From Streptomyces sp. HUAS 15-9 (GTDB taxonomy: Bacteria > Actinomycetota > Actinomycetes > Streptomycetales > Streptomycetaceae): DNA of 64,000 nt. The notes beneath the pieces were generated by a model. It ran no database searches, was not told the DNA's origin, and saw nothing but the letters and a program-made list of their open reading frames with translations. A program made the translations under genes and the position numbers. Shown here piece by piece: positions 41,945 to 50,254 of the stretch; position 1 is the stretch's first letter; every line of letters begins with the position of its first letter. The stretch is taken from assembly GCF_025642155.1 (NCBI RefSeq), contig NZ_CP106798.1, positions 2,108,001-2,172,000 of the forward strand. Direction: 5' to 3'.

Positions 41945-42723
41945 GCACCCCGCAGCTGGTCGTGCACCGCGACAAGGATCTGATGGCGCAGGCCGCCGCG
42001 GCCCGGCTGATCACCAAGATCGTGGACGCGCAGTCCTCGCGCGGCTCCGCGTCCGTGGTGCTCACCGGCGGCCGCAACGGCAACGGGCTGCTGGCCGCCC
42101 TGGCGGCCGCCCCCGCCCGGGACGCCATCGACTGGGGCCACCTGGACATCTGGTGGGGCGACGAGCGCTTCCTCCCGGAGGGCGACCCGGAGCGCAACGT
42201 CACCCAGGCCCGCGAGGCACTCCTGGACGCCGTACCGCTGGACCCGAAGCGCGTGCACCCCATGCCCGCGTCGGACGGTCCGTACGGCGCCGACGTGGAC
42301 GCGGCCGCGGCCGGTCACGCGGAGGAGCTGGCCCGCGCGGCCGGTCCGGAGAACCACGGGCTCGTGCCGACCTTCGACGTCCTGCTCCTCGGCGTCGGCC
42401 CGGACACGCACGTGGCCTCGCTCTTCCCGGAACTGCCCGCGGTACGGGAGACGGAGCGCACGGTGGTCGGCGTCCACGGCGCCCCCAAGCCCCCGCCGAC
42501 CCGTGTCTCCTTCACCCTCCCGGCGATCCGGTCGGCCCGTGAGGTGTGGCTCCTGGCGGCCGGCGAGGACAAGGCGAACGCCGTGGCGATCGCCCTGTCG
42601 GGCGCGGGCGAGATCCAGGCTCCGGCGGCAGGCGCGTACGGCCGCCGCCGCACCCTGTGGCTCCTGGACGCGGCGGCAGCTGCGCAGCTGCCGCGCTCGC
42701 TGTATCCGCCGGCGTCACCGTAG
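41941..42723 (+). CDS. pgl: 6-phosphogluconolactonase
   Basis: 260 residues from GTG 41941 (GTGA overlap with opcA). DevB/NagB-like fold with VVLTGGRNGNGLLAAL, IDWGHLDIWWGDERFLPEGDPERN, DVLLLGVGPDTHVASLFP and REVWLLAAGEDKANAV. It hydrolyses the Zwf product. The usual SGGRTP/STP loop reads TGGRNGN here. Last gene of the operon, followed by a repeat-filled gap. Confidence 0.93.
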   Translation: MSTPQLVVHRDKDLMAQAAAARLITKIVDAQSSRGSASVVLTGGRNGNGLLAALAAAPARDAIDWGHLDIWWGDERFLPEGDPERNVTQAREALLDAVPLDPKRVHPMPASDGPYGADVDAAAAGHAEELARAAGPENHGLVPTFDVLLLGVGPDTHVASLFPELPAVRETERTVVGVHGAPKPPPTRVSFTLPAIRSAREVWLLAAGEDKANAVAIALSGAGEIQAPAAGAYGRRRTLWLLDAAAAAQLPRSLYPPASP

Positions 42724-42986
42724 GCCCCGGTAACCGTCCCAGGGGGCTCCGCCCCCTGGACCCCCGGCCTATGCCCACCCTCCCCCACGCTCGGCTTCGC
42801 TCGCGCGGGGGACCCCCATCCCGACTCGGTAGGCCAAAAGGTGACCGACAGGCATCTCAGCCCGTCCGGCGTTTAAGGACGAGGCCGTTCAGGCCGATGG
42901 GGGTCCTGGGGGCGGAGCCCCTTGGCGGGGTCGAAGGGGCGGAGCCCCTGGGATGGGAACGGGTAAGGGCGGCGGGGGCGAGGAAA
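42724..42986. repeat. Repeat-filled intergenic region after pgl
   Basis: Four GC-rich elements follow one another: GGGGGCTCCGCCCCCTGG (about 42742-42760), a CTCCCCCACGCTCGGC-type element (42781-42819), a block CAGCCCGTCCGGCGTTTAAG to GAGGCCGTTCAGGCC (about 42857-42897), and two GGGGCGGAGCCCC units (about 42910-42952). These are commonly dispersed in Streptomyces genomes. No coding evidence; the hairpins may terminate both convergent operons. Confidence 0.6.
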
Positions 42987-43826
42987 CTACTTCACCGACC
43001 CCGCCATCACCCCCTGCACAAAGTGCCGCTGGAACGCGAAGAACACCACCACCGGCACGATCAGGGACAGGAACGCCCCGGGCGCCAGGACGTCGATGTT
43101 GCTGCCGAACTGGCGGATCTGTGACTGGAGTTGCACCGTCAGCGGCTGCGAGGAGCTGTCGGCGAAGAGCAGGGCCACCAGCATGTCGTTCCAGACCCAC
43201 AGGAACTGGAAGATGGCGAGGCTGGCGATGGCCGGGCGGCCCACCGGTAGCACCAGGCGGGTGAAGATGCGCCATTCGCTGCCGCCGTCCATGCGTGCCG
43301 CCTCCAGCATCTCCTTCGGCATCTCGGCGAAGTAGTTGCGCAGGAGGAACACCGCGAAGGGAAGGCCGTAGGCGACGTGGAAGAGCACGACGCCGGGAAT
43401 CGTGCCGAACAGGCCCAGTTGTCCGAAGAGTTTGGCGACCGGCAGCAGACCGATCTGGACCGGCACCACCAACAGGGCCACCACCAGCAGGAAGAGCGGC
43501 TCGCGGCAGGGGAAGTCCAGCCAGGCGAAGGCGTATCCGGCGAGCGCCGCGATGACGACGACCAGGGTCGTGGCCGGCACCGAGATCAGCACGGTGTTCC
43601 AGAACGCCTGTGTCATACCGGAGTTCTTCAGCAGCGCCGAGTAGTTGTCGAAGGACAGTTGCCCGGGGCTCGCCAGGGCCGTCCACCAGCCGCCCTTGGC
43701 CGTGTCCTGCGCCGACCGCATCGAGGAGACGAACAGCCCCGCCAGCGGCGTCAGCCAGACCAGGCCGATCACCACGAGGAACGCCTGGACCAGGCCGTTG
43801 CCCAGGCCGCGCCTGATCGCGTTCAT
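42987..43826 (-). CDS. Sugar ABC transporter permease (MalG-like)
   Basis: 279 residues from ATG 43826, overlapping the other permease gene by four bases. Six helices and the cytoplasmic EAA loop EMLEAARMDGGSEWRIFTRLVLP that docks the ATPase. Family CUT1, for oligosaccharide import. With the binding protein and the alpha-glucosidase upstream it suggests uptake of alpha-glucosides. No ATPase is encoded nearby, so it probably uses a shared MsiK-type ATPase. Confidence 0.92.
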   Translation of the reverse strand: MNAIRRGLGNGLVQAFLVVIGLVWLTPLAGLFVSSMRSAQDTAKGGWWTALASPGQLSFDNYSALLKNSGMTQAFWNTVLISVPATTLVVVIAALAGYAFAWLDFPCREPLFLLVVALLVVPVQIGLLPVAKLFGQLGLFGTIPGVVLFHVAYGLPFAVFLLRNYFAEMPKEMLEAARMDGGSEWRIFTRLVLPVGRPAIASLAIFQFLWVWNDMLVALLFADSSSQPLTVQLQSQIRQFGSNIDVLAPGAFLSLIVPVVVFFAFQRHFVQGVMAGSVK

Positions 43827-45184
43827 CGCTGACTCCTTCGGAAACGGCGGACGTTGAAGACCATCGCGGGGATCACCAGGAGCAGGAGCAGCACACCGAG
43901 CGCGCTGCCGAGACCCTGGTTGTTGCCGCCGCCGAAGGACACCAGCCACATCTGCGTCGCGAGCACCGTGGCGTCCTCCTGCACCGGGCCGGGCGCGATG
44001 ATGTAGACGAGGTCGAAGACCTTCATCACGTTGATGACGAGGGTCACGAAGACGACCGTCAGGACAGGGGCGAGCAGCGGCACGGTGATGCGGCGGAAGA
44101 TCTGCCACTCGTTCGCGCCGTCCATCCGGGCCGCCTCCAGCGCGTCCCGTGGCAGGGCCGCGAGACCCGCGCCGATCAGCACCATCGCGAAGCCGGTCCA
44201 GATCCACAGGTACGCCCCGATGATCGCCGGGGTGACGAGGGCCGGGCCGAGCCAGGAGATGCCCTGGTAGGGCGGCGCGAAGTTGGCGGCGGGCAGCTTC
44301 ACCGAGTACGAGCCGTCGTCGAGCCCGGCGAATCGGAAGGAGCCGTCGGATGCCGTGGTCGTGCTTGCCACGGACCGTCCGTCGCGTGTCGCCTCGACCT
44401 GCACGCCGGGCAGCCCGCTCTCCTTCGGGTCGACCCTGCCCTGCTTGCCTCCCCCGCCGGGCGTGAAGTCCAGGTAGACGACGCCGCGCAGTTCGCCGGG
44501 GGCCGCCTTGTGCGAGGCCGCCGGATAGGCGGGGGACGCGTCCTGGGGCAGGTCCTTGGGCAGCACGCCGACCAGTCCGAGGGTCACCGAGTCACCCGGG
44601 GACAGGGCGGCGTCCGTCAGGTATGAGCCGTCCTGGCCCCGGGTGAGTCCTTGTCCGTCACGCGCCCGCGCCGTCGGGTACGACGACGTGCCCTGGAAGG
44701 CGTCGTGCACCGATACCACGGCGGCGTTGAGGACACCCTTGTTCGGGTCCTCGTCGTAGGCGAGCCGGAAGATGATGCCGGCGGCGAGGAAGGAGACCGC
44801 CATCGGCATGAACAGCAGCAGTTTGAACGCGGTGGCCCAGCGGACCTTCTCCACCAGGACGGCCAGGATCAGGCCGAGGCCGGTCAGCAGGGCCGGGGCG
44901 ACCACGACCCAGATGGCGGTGTTGCGGATGGCCTTGACGGTCGCCGGGTCGCGGAACATCGCGGTGTAGTTGCCGCCGCCGACGAACCGGGTGCCGGACG
45001 CGTCGAAGAAGCTGCGTCCGACGGAGAACAGCACCGGGTAGACGACCAGCGCGCCGAGCAGGAGCAGGGCGGGGAAGACGAAGAGCAGGGCGACGATCCG
45101 GCCCCGCCGCCGGGTGCGACGCCTGCGGGTCGCACCGGCGGCGGGCGGGCTCGCCTCTTTGTGTACGAGCGTGGTGGCGGTCAT
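43823..45184 (-). CDS. Sugar ABC permease (MalF-like) with inserted SdrD-B-like domain
   Basis: 453 residues from ATG 45184, long for the family (about 300). Helices at about 30-55, 90-112 and 120-142 are followed by an outside loop of about 165 residues before the remaining helices (from about 312). Residues about 231-298 (RGVVYLDFTPG, ESGLPGVQVEATRDG, TTTASDGSFRFAGLDDGSYSVKLP) match the SdrD-B/Cna-B-like beta-sandwich pattern. The EAA loop is DALEAARMDGANEWQIF. The inserted domain should sit outside the membrane, perhaps docking the binding protein or wall. Confidence 0.88.
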   Translation of the reverse strand: MTATTLVHKEASPPAAGATRRRRTRRRGRIVALLFVFPALLLLGALVVYPVLFSVGRSFFDASGTRFVGGGNYTAMFRDPATVKAIRNTAIWVVVAPALLTGLGLILAVLVEKVRWATAFKLLLFMPMAVSFLAAGIIFRLAYDEDPNKGVLNAAVVSVHDAFQGTSSYPTARARDGQGLTRGQDGSYLTDAALSPGDSVTLGLVGVLPKDLPQDASPAYPAASHKAAPGELRGVVYLDFTPGGGGKQGRVDPKESGLPGVQVEATRDGRSVASTTTASDGSFRFAGLDDGSYSVKLPAANFAPPYQGISWLGPALVTPAIIGAYLWIWTGFAMVLIGAGLAALPRDALEAARMDGANEWQIFRRITVPLLAPVLTVVFVTLVINVMKVFDLVYIIAPGPVQEDATVLATQMWLVSFGGGNNQGLGSALGVLLLLLVIPAMVFNVRRFRRSQR

Positions 45185-45190
45185 CGAGGG

Positions 45191-46519
45191 TCAGTCCTGG
45201 TAGGCCTTGGTCGCCGCGGACTCCAGCCGTGCCGCGGTGCCCTTCGGGTCGGACGGGTCGCGCAGGAAGTCCTGGAGCACCTTCCACTCGCCCGCGCCCT
45301 TGGTGCCGCCGAAGGCCGCGGGTGCCTGGTCGGACATGTCGAAGCGGACCGAATCGCCCGCTTCGATCAGGGACTTGGCGGTCGCGCGGGTGACGTCGTC
45401 GCCGTAGGAGGCGAGGTCGAGCTTCTTGTTCGGGGACAGGAAGCCGCCGGCCTTGGCCCAGACGGCCGCGGCCTCGGGGCTCGCGAGGTACTCCAGGAGC
45501 TTCATGCCGGCCTTGGCGTTCTTGCCGTCCTTCAGTACGACGGCCGCGTCGCCGCCGCTGACCACGGGCGCGGTGCCGCCGTCGACCGCCGGGAACGGGA
45601 AGAAGTTCGCGTCCTTGCCGATCTCCTTGCCGAACTGGTCGTGCGCCACACCGGCGACGAAGTCGCCCTCGTAGACCATGCCGGCCTCGGCCTTGGGTCC
45701 GAACACCTTCTCCACCGAGCCGGGGAAGTCGGTGTTGAGGGCCTCCTTCTGGCCTCCCGCGATCAGCTGCTTGTCCTTGAACAGCTTGCCGAGCGTGGTG
45801 AGCGCCTTGACCACGCTCGGGTCGGTCCACTTCAGCTTGTGGGCGGCGAGGGCGTCGTACTTCTCGGGTCCGGCCTGGGACAGGTAGACGTTCTCGAACC
45901 AGTCGGTGAGCGTCCAGCCGTCCTGCCCGGCGACGGAGAACGCGGCGAGGCCGGAGTCGGAGACGGTGTGGCCGGCCTTCAGCATGTCGGCGTAGGTCGT
46001 CGGCGGCTTCACGCCCGCCTGAGTGAGCGCGTCGGGGCTGTACCAGACGGTCGACTTGTGGGCGGCCTTGAAGTAGAGGCCGTAGAGGGTGCCGTCCACG
46101 CTGCCGTACTTCTTCCACACGGGCGCGAAGTCGGCGTCGACGGTCTGTTCGGTGGTCGAGGACAGCGGCTTCAGCCAGCCCTTCTTCGCGAACTGCTGGA
46201 GCACGCCGACCTGCGGGACCATCACGACGTCGGGGGCGTTGCCGCCCTCTATCTTGCTGCCGACGACGGTGGAGACGTTGTCGCCGGTGGACACGAACTG
46301 CGTCTTGGCGCCCGTCTTCGCGGCGAACGCGTCGAGCACCTTCTGGAAGTTCTTCTGCTCGCTGCCGGACCAGACGCCGGCCACGGTGACGGTCTGGCCG
46401 CTGAGCGCCTTGTCGCCGCCGCCCGCGGAGACCGGTCCGCTGCCGCCGCAGGCGGTCGCGCCGAGCCCGAGGACGAGGGCGGTGCAGCCGGTGAGCAGGG
46501 TGGTACGTCGTCGCATCAT
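45191..46519 (-). CDS. Sugar-binding lipoprotein of CUT1 transporter
   Basis: 442 residues from ATG 46519 (AAGGGA 8 nt upstream). Lipoprotein signal MMRRRTTLLTG...LGLGATACGG with the lipid-modified Cys near residue 25. The mature part is a cluster B solute-binding fold (VWSGSEQKNFQKVLDAFAAKTG, PDVVMVPQVGVLQQFAKKGWLKPL, EAGMVYEGDFVAGVA). It delivers its ligand to the two permeases downstream. Similar to alpha-glucoside binding proteins by context; the ligand is unproven. Confidence 0.9.
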   Translation of the reverse strand: MMRRRTTLLTGCTALVLGLGATACGGSGPVSAGGGDKALSGQTVTVAGVWSGSEQKNFQKVLDAFAAKTGAKTQFVSTGDNVSTVVGSKIEGGNAPDVVMVPQVGVLQQFAKKGWLKPLSSTTEQTVDADFAPVWKKYGSVDGTLYGLYFKAAHKSTVWYSPDALTQAGVKPPTTYADMLKAGHTVSDSGLAAFSVAGQDGWTLTDWFENVYLSQAGPEKYDALAAHKLKWTDPSVVKALTTLGKLFKDKQLIAGGQKEALNTDFPGSVEKVFGPKAEAGMVYEGDFVAGVAHDQFGKEIGKDANFFPFPAVDGGTAPVVSGGDAAVVLKDGKNAKAGMKLLEYLASPEAAAVWAKAGGFLSPNKKLDLASYGDDVTRATAKSLIEAGDSVRFDMSDQAPAAFGGTKGAGEWKVLQDFLRDPSDPKGTAARLESAATKAYQD

Positions 46520-46571
46520 CGTTGATGTCCCTTCAGGGGTGGGAAACTGACGAGGGTGGAGCGGGGAGGGA

Positions 46572-48209
46572 TCAGAGGTCGGTGCCGTCGCTGATCCACC
46601 AGGCGGCCGTGGAGCCGGGGAGCACCCCGGCCGGGCAGGGACCGCTGGACAACAGGGGTGTGCCGGAGACCGGCGCGGGGGTGGGGGCCGTACCGAAGTT
46701 GACGGCGCAGACGAGGTCGTCGCCGCGGACGAAGGCGAGCACGCCGGGTGGGGCGTCCAGCCAGCGCAGGGTGCCTTCGCCCAACTGGGGCAGTGCGGCG
46801 CGCAGTTGGAGTCCGTCGCGGTACAGGTGCCAGAAGGAGCGGGTGTCGGCGAGGGCGCGGTCAGTGGCGTACTCGGCGAAGTACGACGGCTGCGGCAGCC
46901 ACGGTTTGGCACTCTCGGCGCCGGAGGTGAAGCCGAACGGGGAGGCCTGCCCGGACCAGGGCAGCGGCACCCGGCAGCCGTCGCGTATGCGGGCACGGCT
47001 TCCGGTGCGGCGGAAGATCGGGTCGGTGAGCACGTCGTCGGGCAGGTCGACGACCTCGGGCAGGCCCAGTTCCTCGCCCTGGTAGATGTACGCGGCTCCG
47101 GGCAGCGCCAGCATGAGCAGCGCGGCGGCGCGGGCGCGGGTGGCGCCGAGGCCGCTGCCCTCGGTGGCAGGTTCGCCGTAGCGGGTGACGGTGCGGACCT
47201 GGTCGTGGTTGTTGAGGACCCAGGTGACCGTCGAGCCCGTGCCGGCTATGTCCTGCATGGCCTCGGAGATGACCTTGCGGAAGGCGTCGGCGTTCCAGGG
47301 AGCACCGAGCAGGTCGAAGAAGAAGGCCTGGTGGAGCTCGTCCGGGCGGACGTACTCGGCGTGTTCACGGGCCGTGGGGACCGAGACCTCGCCGACCAGC
47401 AGCCGCTCGCGGCCGTCGTGTGCCGTGTACTCCTCGCACACCGCGCGCCAGTGCCGCCACACGTCGTGCACCTCGGGCTGGTTCCAGGCGAGCGGGTTGA
47501 CCGAGTCGCGGGTGCGGGCGTCGGCCTCGGGGTCCGGGGAGTCGGGCAGTTCGGGGTGCTTGTAGAGACCGGCGGCGACGTCGATGCGGAAGCCGTCGAC
47601 GCCCCGGTCCAGCCAGAAGCGCAGGACGCGGTCGAACTCGGCGGCGACCTCGGGCTCGCGCCAGTTCCAGTCGGGCTGTTCCGGCGTGAACATGTGCAGG
47701 TACCACTGGCCGGGGCGGCCGTCCGCCTCGGTGACCCGGGTCCAGGCAGGGCCGCCGAACATGGCATGCCAGTTGTTGGGCGGCTCGGTGCCGTCCGGGC
47801 CACGGCCGTCGGCGAAGTGGAAGCGGGCGCGGGCCGGGCTGCCGGGCGCGGCGGCGAGCGCCTCGCGGAACCACGGGTGCTCGCTGGAGCAGTGGTTGGG
47901 GACGATGTCCAGCAGCACCTTGATGCCGAGCCGCCGCGCGGCGGTCACCAGCAGGTCGAACTCGGCCAGGTCGCCGAAGAGCGGGTCGACGCCGCAGTAG
48001 TCGGCGACGTCGTAGCCGTGGTCGTGCTGGGGCGAGGGGTAGAACGGGCTCAGCCAGATCCCGTCGACACCGAGCTTCTTGAGGTACGGCAGTCCGGCCC
48101 TGACCCCGGCCAGGTCTCCGATGCCGTCGCCGGTGCTGTCCAGGAAGCTGCGGACGTACACCTGGTAGATCACTGCGTCGCGCCACCAGCAGCGGTACTT
48201 GCTCAACAT
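46572..48209 (-). CDS. GH13 alpha-glucosidase, cytoplasmic
   Basis: 545 residues from ATG 48209. Oligo-1,6-glucosidase/alpha-glucosidase type: nucleophile D210 in DGFRIDVAAG, acid/base E274 in VGEVSVP, third acid D336 in NNHDQ, plus DIVPNHCSS. No signal peptide, so it hydrolyses imported sugars. The promoter (TTGACA-19-TAACAT) ends 6 nt before ATG, indicating a leaderless message. It heads a four-gene sugar operon on the minus strand. Confidence 0.92.
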   Translation of the reverse strand: MLSKYRCWWRDAVIYQVYVRSFLDSTGDGIGDLAGVRAGLPYLKKLGVDGIWLSPFYPSPQHDHGYDVADYCGVDPLFGDLAEFDLLVTAARRLGIKVLLDIVPNHCSSEHPWFREALAAAPGSPARARFHFADGRGPDGTEPPNNWHAMFGGPAWTRVTEADGRPGQWYLHMFTPEQPDWNWREPEVAAEFDRVLRFWLDRGVDGFRIDVAAGLYKHPELPDSPDPEADARTRDSVNPLAWNQPEVHDVWRHWRAVCEEYTAHDGRERLLVGEVSVPTAREHAEYVRPDELHQAFFFDLLGAPWNADAFRKVISEAMQDIAGTGSTVTWVLNNHDQVRTVTRYGEPATEGSGLGATRARAAALLMLALPGAAYIYQGEELGLPEVVDLPDDVLTDPIFRRTGSRARIRDGCRVPLPWSGQASPFGFTSGAESAKPWLPQPSYFAEYATDRALADTRSFWHLYRDGLQLRAALPQLGEGTLRWLDAPPGVLAFVRGDDLVCAVNFGTAPTPAPVSGTPLLSSGPCPAGVLPGSTAAWWISDGTDL

Positions 48210-48215
48210 ACATGC

Positions 48216-48246
48216 ATGTTAGGTAGGCGTATCGCAGAGGTGTCAA
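48216..48246 (-). promoter_or_regulatory. Promoter of alpha-glucosidase operon with GTTAGGTA site
   Basis: On the minus strand TTGACA (48246-48241) and TAACAT (48221-48216) are separated by 19 bp; ATG 48209 follows 6 nt later. GTTAGGTA (48218-48225, plus strand) overlaps the -10 box, and ACATGCATGT (48210-48219) is a perfect palindrome beside the start codon. Another GTTAGGTA copy (as TACCTAAC) lies at 48331-48338. Confidence 0.5.
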
Positions 48247-48344
48247 TGAAGAGAACAGAGGCTACTGCCCAGTTGGGGCAATAAATACGGACTTATTGGG
48301 GCGCTTCCGCGGCAGATGAGATATCCGCGTTACCTAACACGTAA

Positions 48345-49616
48345 CTAGCGGCTGGAGATGTCCGCCAACTCCCGGGCCAGTCGCCGTACCGCCGCCGCAG
48401 GCGTCTGGTGTCCGCTCAGCGCGTCGTGCACGACGGCCTGCACCACCAGGCTGACCTGGTCGTAGTGCGGGCTCTTGGGGCGCGGGGAGGCGTTGACCAC
48501 GGCGGTGCGCAGGGTCGGCAGGTAGGGGAAGCGCCGGATCAGTCCGGGGTCGTCGTAGAGCGAGGCGCGCACCGGCGGCAGCGCGCCGCGCGTGAGGACC
48601 TGGCGCTGGACGCGCTCACCGGTCAGGTACGCGATGAGTCGCGCGGCCGAGTCGGGGTGCCGCGCATGGGTGTTGACGGCCAGGTTGGAGCCGCCGAGGA
48701 CGCTCGTCCCGGGTCCGTCCGGGCCCGGCAGCGGTACGGCGCCGACCTCGCCGGCCACCTTGGAGCCCTTGGCCGAGGCGGCGACGTACGCATAGGGCCA
48801 GTTGCGCAGGAAGAGCAGCCGGCCGTCCTGGAAGGCCTGCTTGGACTCCTCCTCCTTGTACGTCAGCGCCTGCCGCGGGATCCAGCCCTCGCGCACCCCG
48901 CGCGCCAGGAATCCGATGCCCTCGCGGGCCGCGGCGGAGTTCACGGTGACCCGGGTGCCCTCGTCGCCGAGGATCGTGCCGCCCGCCGAGTACACGGCCT
49001 CGGCAGCGTTGACCGTGAGGCCCTCGTACGGCAGGAACTGGCCCGCGTAGCCGTCGAGCCCGTACTTCGGCGCGATGGTCTTCGCGTCCCGCTCCAGCTC
49101 GGCCCAGGTGCGCGGCGGCGGTACGCCCTCCTTGGCCAGGACGTCCTTGCGGTACAGGAGCAGTCCGGCGTTGGTGACGTACGGCACGGCGTACAGCTGC
49201 CCGTCGTAGGTGGCCGTGTCGACGACCGGCGCCAGGAAGGTCTTCAGCGGGAAGCGGTCGCGCGGCAGCGGGCGGATCCAGCCGGCCGCGGCGAACTCGG
49301 AGGTCCAGTTGACGTCGATGTTGAGGACGTCGAAGCGGCTGCGGTCGCCGCCGCGCAGGTCGGTGGTCATCTGCGCGTGGGTCTCGTCGGCCGAGTCCGG
49401 GAGCTCGACGAGGTTGACCTTCTCGGTGGGGTGGGTGCGGTTCCAGCCGTCGAGGAGCGGGGCGAGATAGCCGGTGAGATCCCCCGCGGTGGCCAGGGTG
49501 AGGGGGCCGCGGCCATCGCCGCCGCCCTCGTCGGCCCGCGCGCCGGAGGTGACATAACCGGTCAGGACCACGGCGAGGACGAGGAGCCCCCTACCGGCGG
49601 TGTGGATCCACCGCAT
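48345..49616 (-). CDS. Orphan sugar-type extracellular binding protein
   Basis: 423 residues from ATG 49616 (GGAGGAA about 5 nt upstream). Signal peptide with hydrophobic core LLVLAVVLTGYVTSG, without a clear lipobox. Solute-binding fold (TLATAGDLTGYLAPLLDGWNRTHP, RFDVLNIDVNWTSEFAAAGWIRPLP, GRLLFLRNWPYAYVAAS, GGSNLAVNTHARHPDSAARLIAYLTG). It resembles trehalose/maltose-binding LpqY/ThuE-type proteins. No permease of its own is adjacent; it may serve the sugar operon just downstream or a distant system. Confidence 0.8.
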   Translation of the reverse strand: MRWIHTAGRGLLVLAVVLTGYVTSGARADEGGGDGRGPLTLATAGDLTGYLAPLLDGWNRTHPTEKVNLVELPDSADETHAQMTTDLRGGDRSRFDVLNIDVNWTSEFAAAGWIRPLPRDRFPLKTFLAPVVDTATYDGQLYAVPYVTNAGLLLYRKDVLAKEGVPPPRTWAELERDAKTIAPKYGLDGYAGQFLPYEGLTVNAAEAVYSAGGTILGDEGTRVTVNSAAAREGIGFLARGVREGWIPRQALTYKEEESKQAFQDGRLLFLRNWPYAYVAASAKGSKVAGEVGAVPLPGPDGPGTSVLGGSNLAVNTHARHPDSAARLIAYLTGERVQRQVLTRGALPPVRASLYDDPGLIRRFPYLPTLRTAVVNASPRPKSPHYDQVSLVVQAVVHDALSGHQTPAAAVRRLARELADISSR

Positions 49617-49672
49617 AGGTTCCTCCTTGCACACCCGGCACCGGGCAGCCTTGCCCGGATCAGAGGCCATGT

Positions 49673-49687
49673 ATACCTGTTAGGTAT
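49673..49687. promoter_or_regulatory. ATACCT-GTT-AGGTAT palindrome, PadR operator candidate
   Basis: A perfect 6-bp inverted repeat with a 3-bp centre, located between the divergent orphan binding protein and the PadR gene. It contains GTTAGGTA, found again at 48218 and (complement) 48331. Confidence 0.6.
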
Positions 49688-49738
49688 GGGCGATACTAGG
49701 GCCTGGAGCACATTTGACCGGACAGGAGGACAGCACGA

Positions 49739-50254
49739 GTGCGCCTTGCCCTCCTGGCACTCCTCGCACGCGGCCCGGCCCACGGCTACGAGCTGAAGCA
49801 GGACCTTGAGCAACTGCTGGGCTCCGCGTACCCTCAGCCGAACGTCGGCCAGATCTACGTGACCCTCGGCCGCCTCGAGAAGTCGGGACTGATCGAGGGC
49901 GAGGACGTCGAGCAGTCCAGCCGGCCCAACAAGAAGGTCTACCACCTCACCGAAGCCGGGCGTGAGGCGCTGCGCGTCTGGTTCGAGGAGCCCGAGGACG
50001 AGCCGCGGGTACGGGACGAGTTCTTCATGAAGCTCGCCCTGGCCCCGCAGACCGGTCTCGCCGACCAGATCACCCTCATCAACAAGCAACGGCGCCAGTA
50101 CCTCAACACCATGCGCAACCTGTCGAAACTGGCCGCGGCCGAGAGCCGGGACAACCGCATAGCCCACCTGCTGATCGAGGGCGCCATGCTGCATCTGCAG
50201 GCCGACCTCGACTGGCTGGAGCGGTGCCAGGAGGAACTGGAGGAGATGGAGTGA
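49739..50254 (+). CDS. PadR-family transcriptional regulator
   Basis: 171 residues from GTG 49739 (GGAGGA 9 nt upstream). Winged helix at residues about 1-75 (LALLALLARGPAHGYELKQDLEQLLG, PNVGQIYVTLGRLEKSGLIEG, KKVYHLTEAGREAL) and a C-terminal coiled-coil dimerisation domain. Its stop overlaps the ABC ATPase start (GTGA), the standard setting for PadR control of FtsX-type exporters. It probably represses its own operon through the palindrome at 49673-49687. Confidence 0.9.
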   Translation: MRLALLALLARGPAHGYELKQDLEQLLGSAYPQPNVGQIYVTLGRLEKSGLIEGEDVEQSSRPNKKVYHLTEAGREALRVWFEEPEDEPRVRDEFFMKLALAPQTGLADQITLINKQRRQYLNTMRNLSKLAAAESRDNRIAHLLIEGAMLHLQADLDWLERCQEELEEME

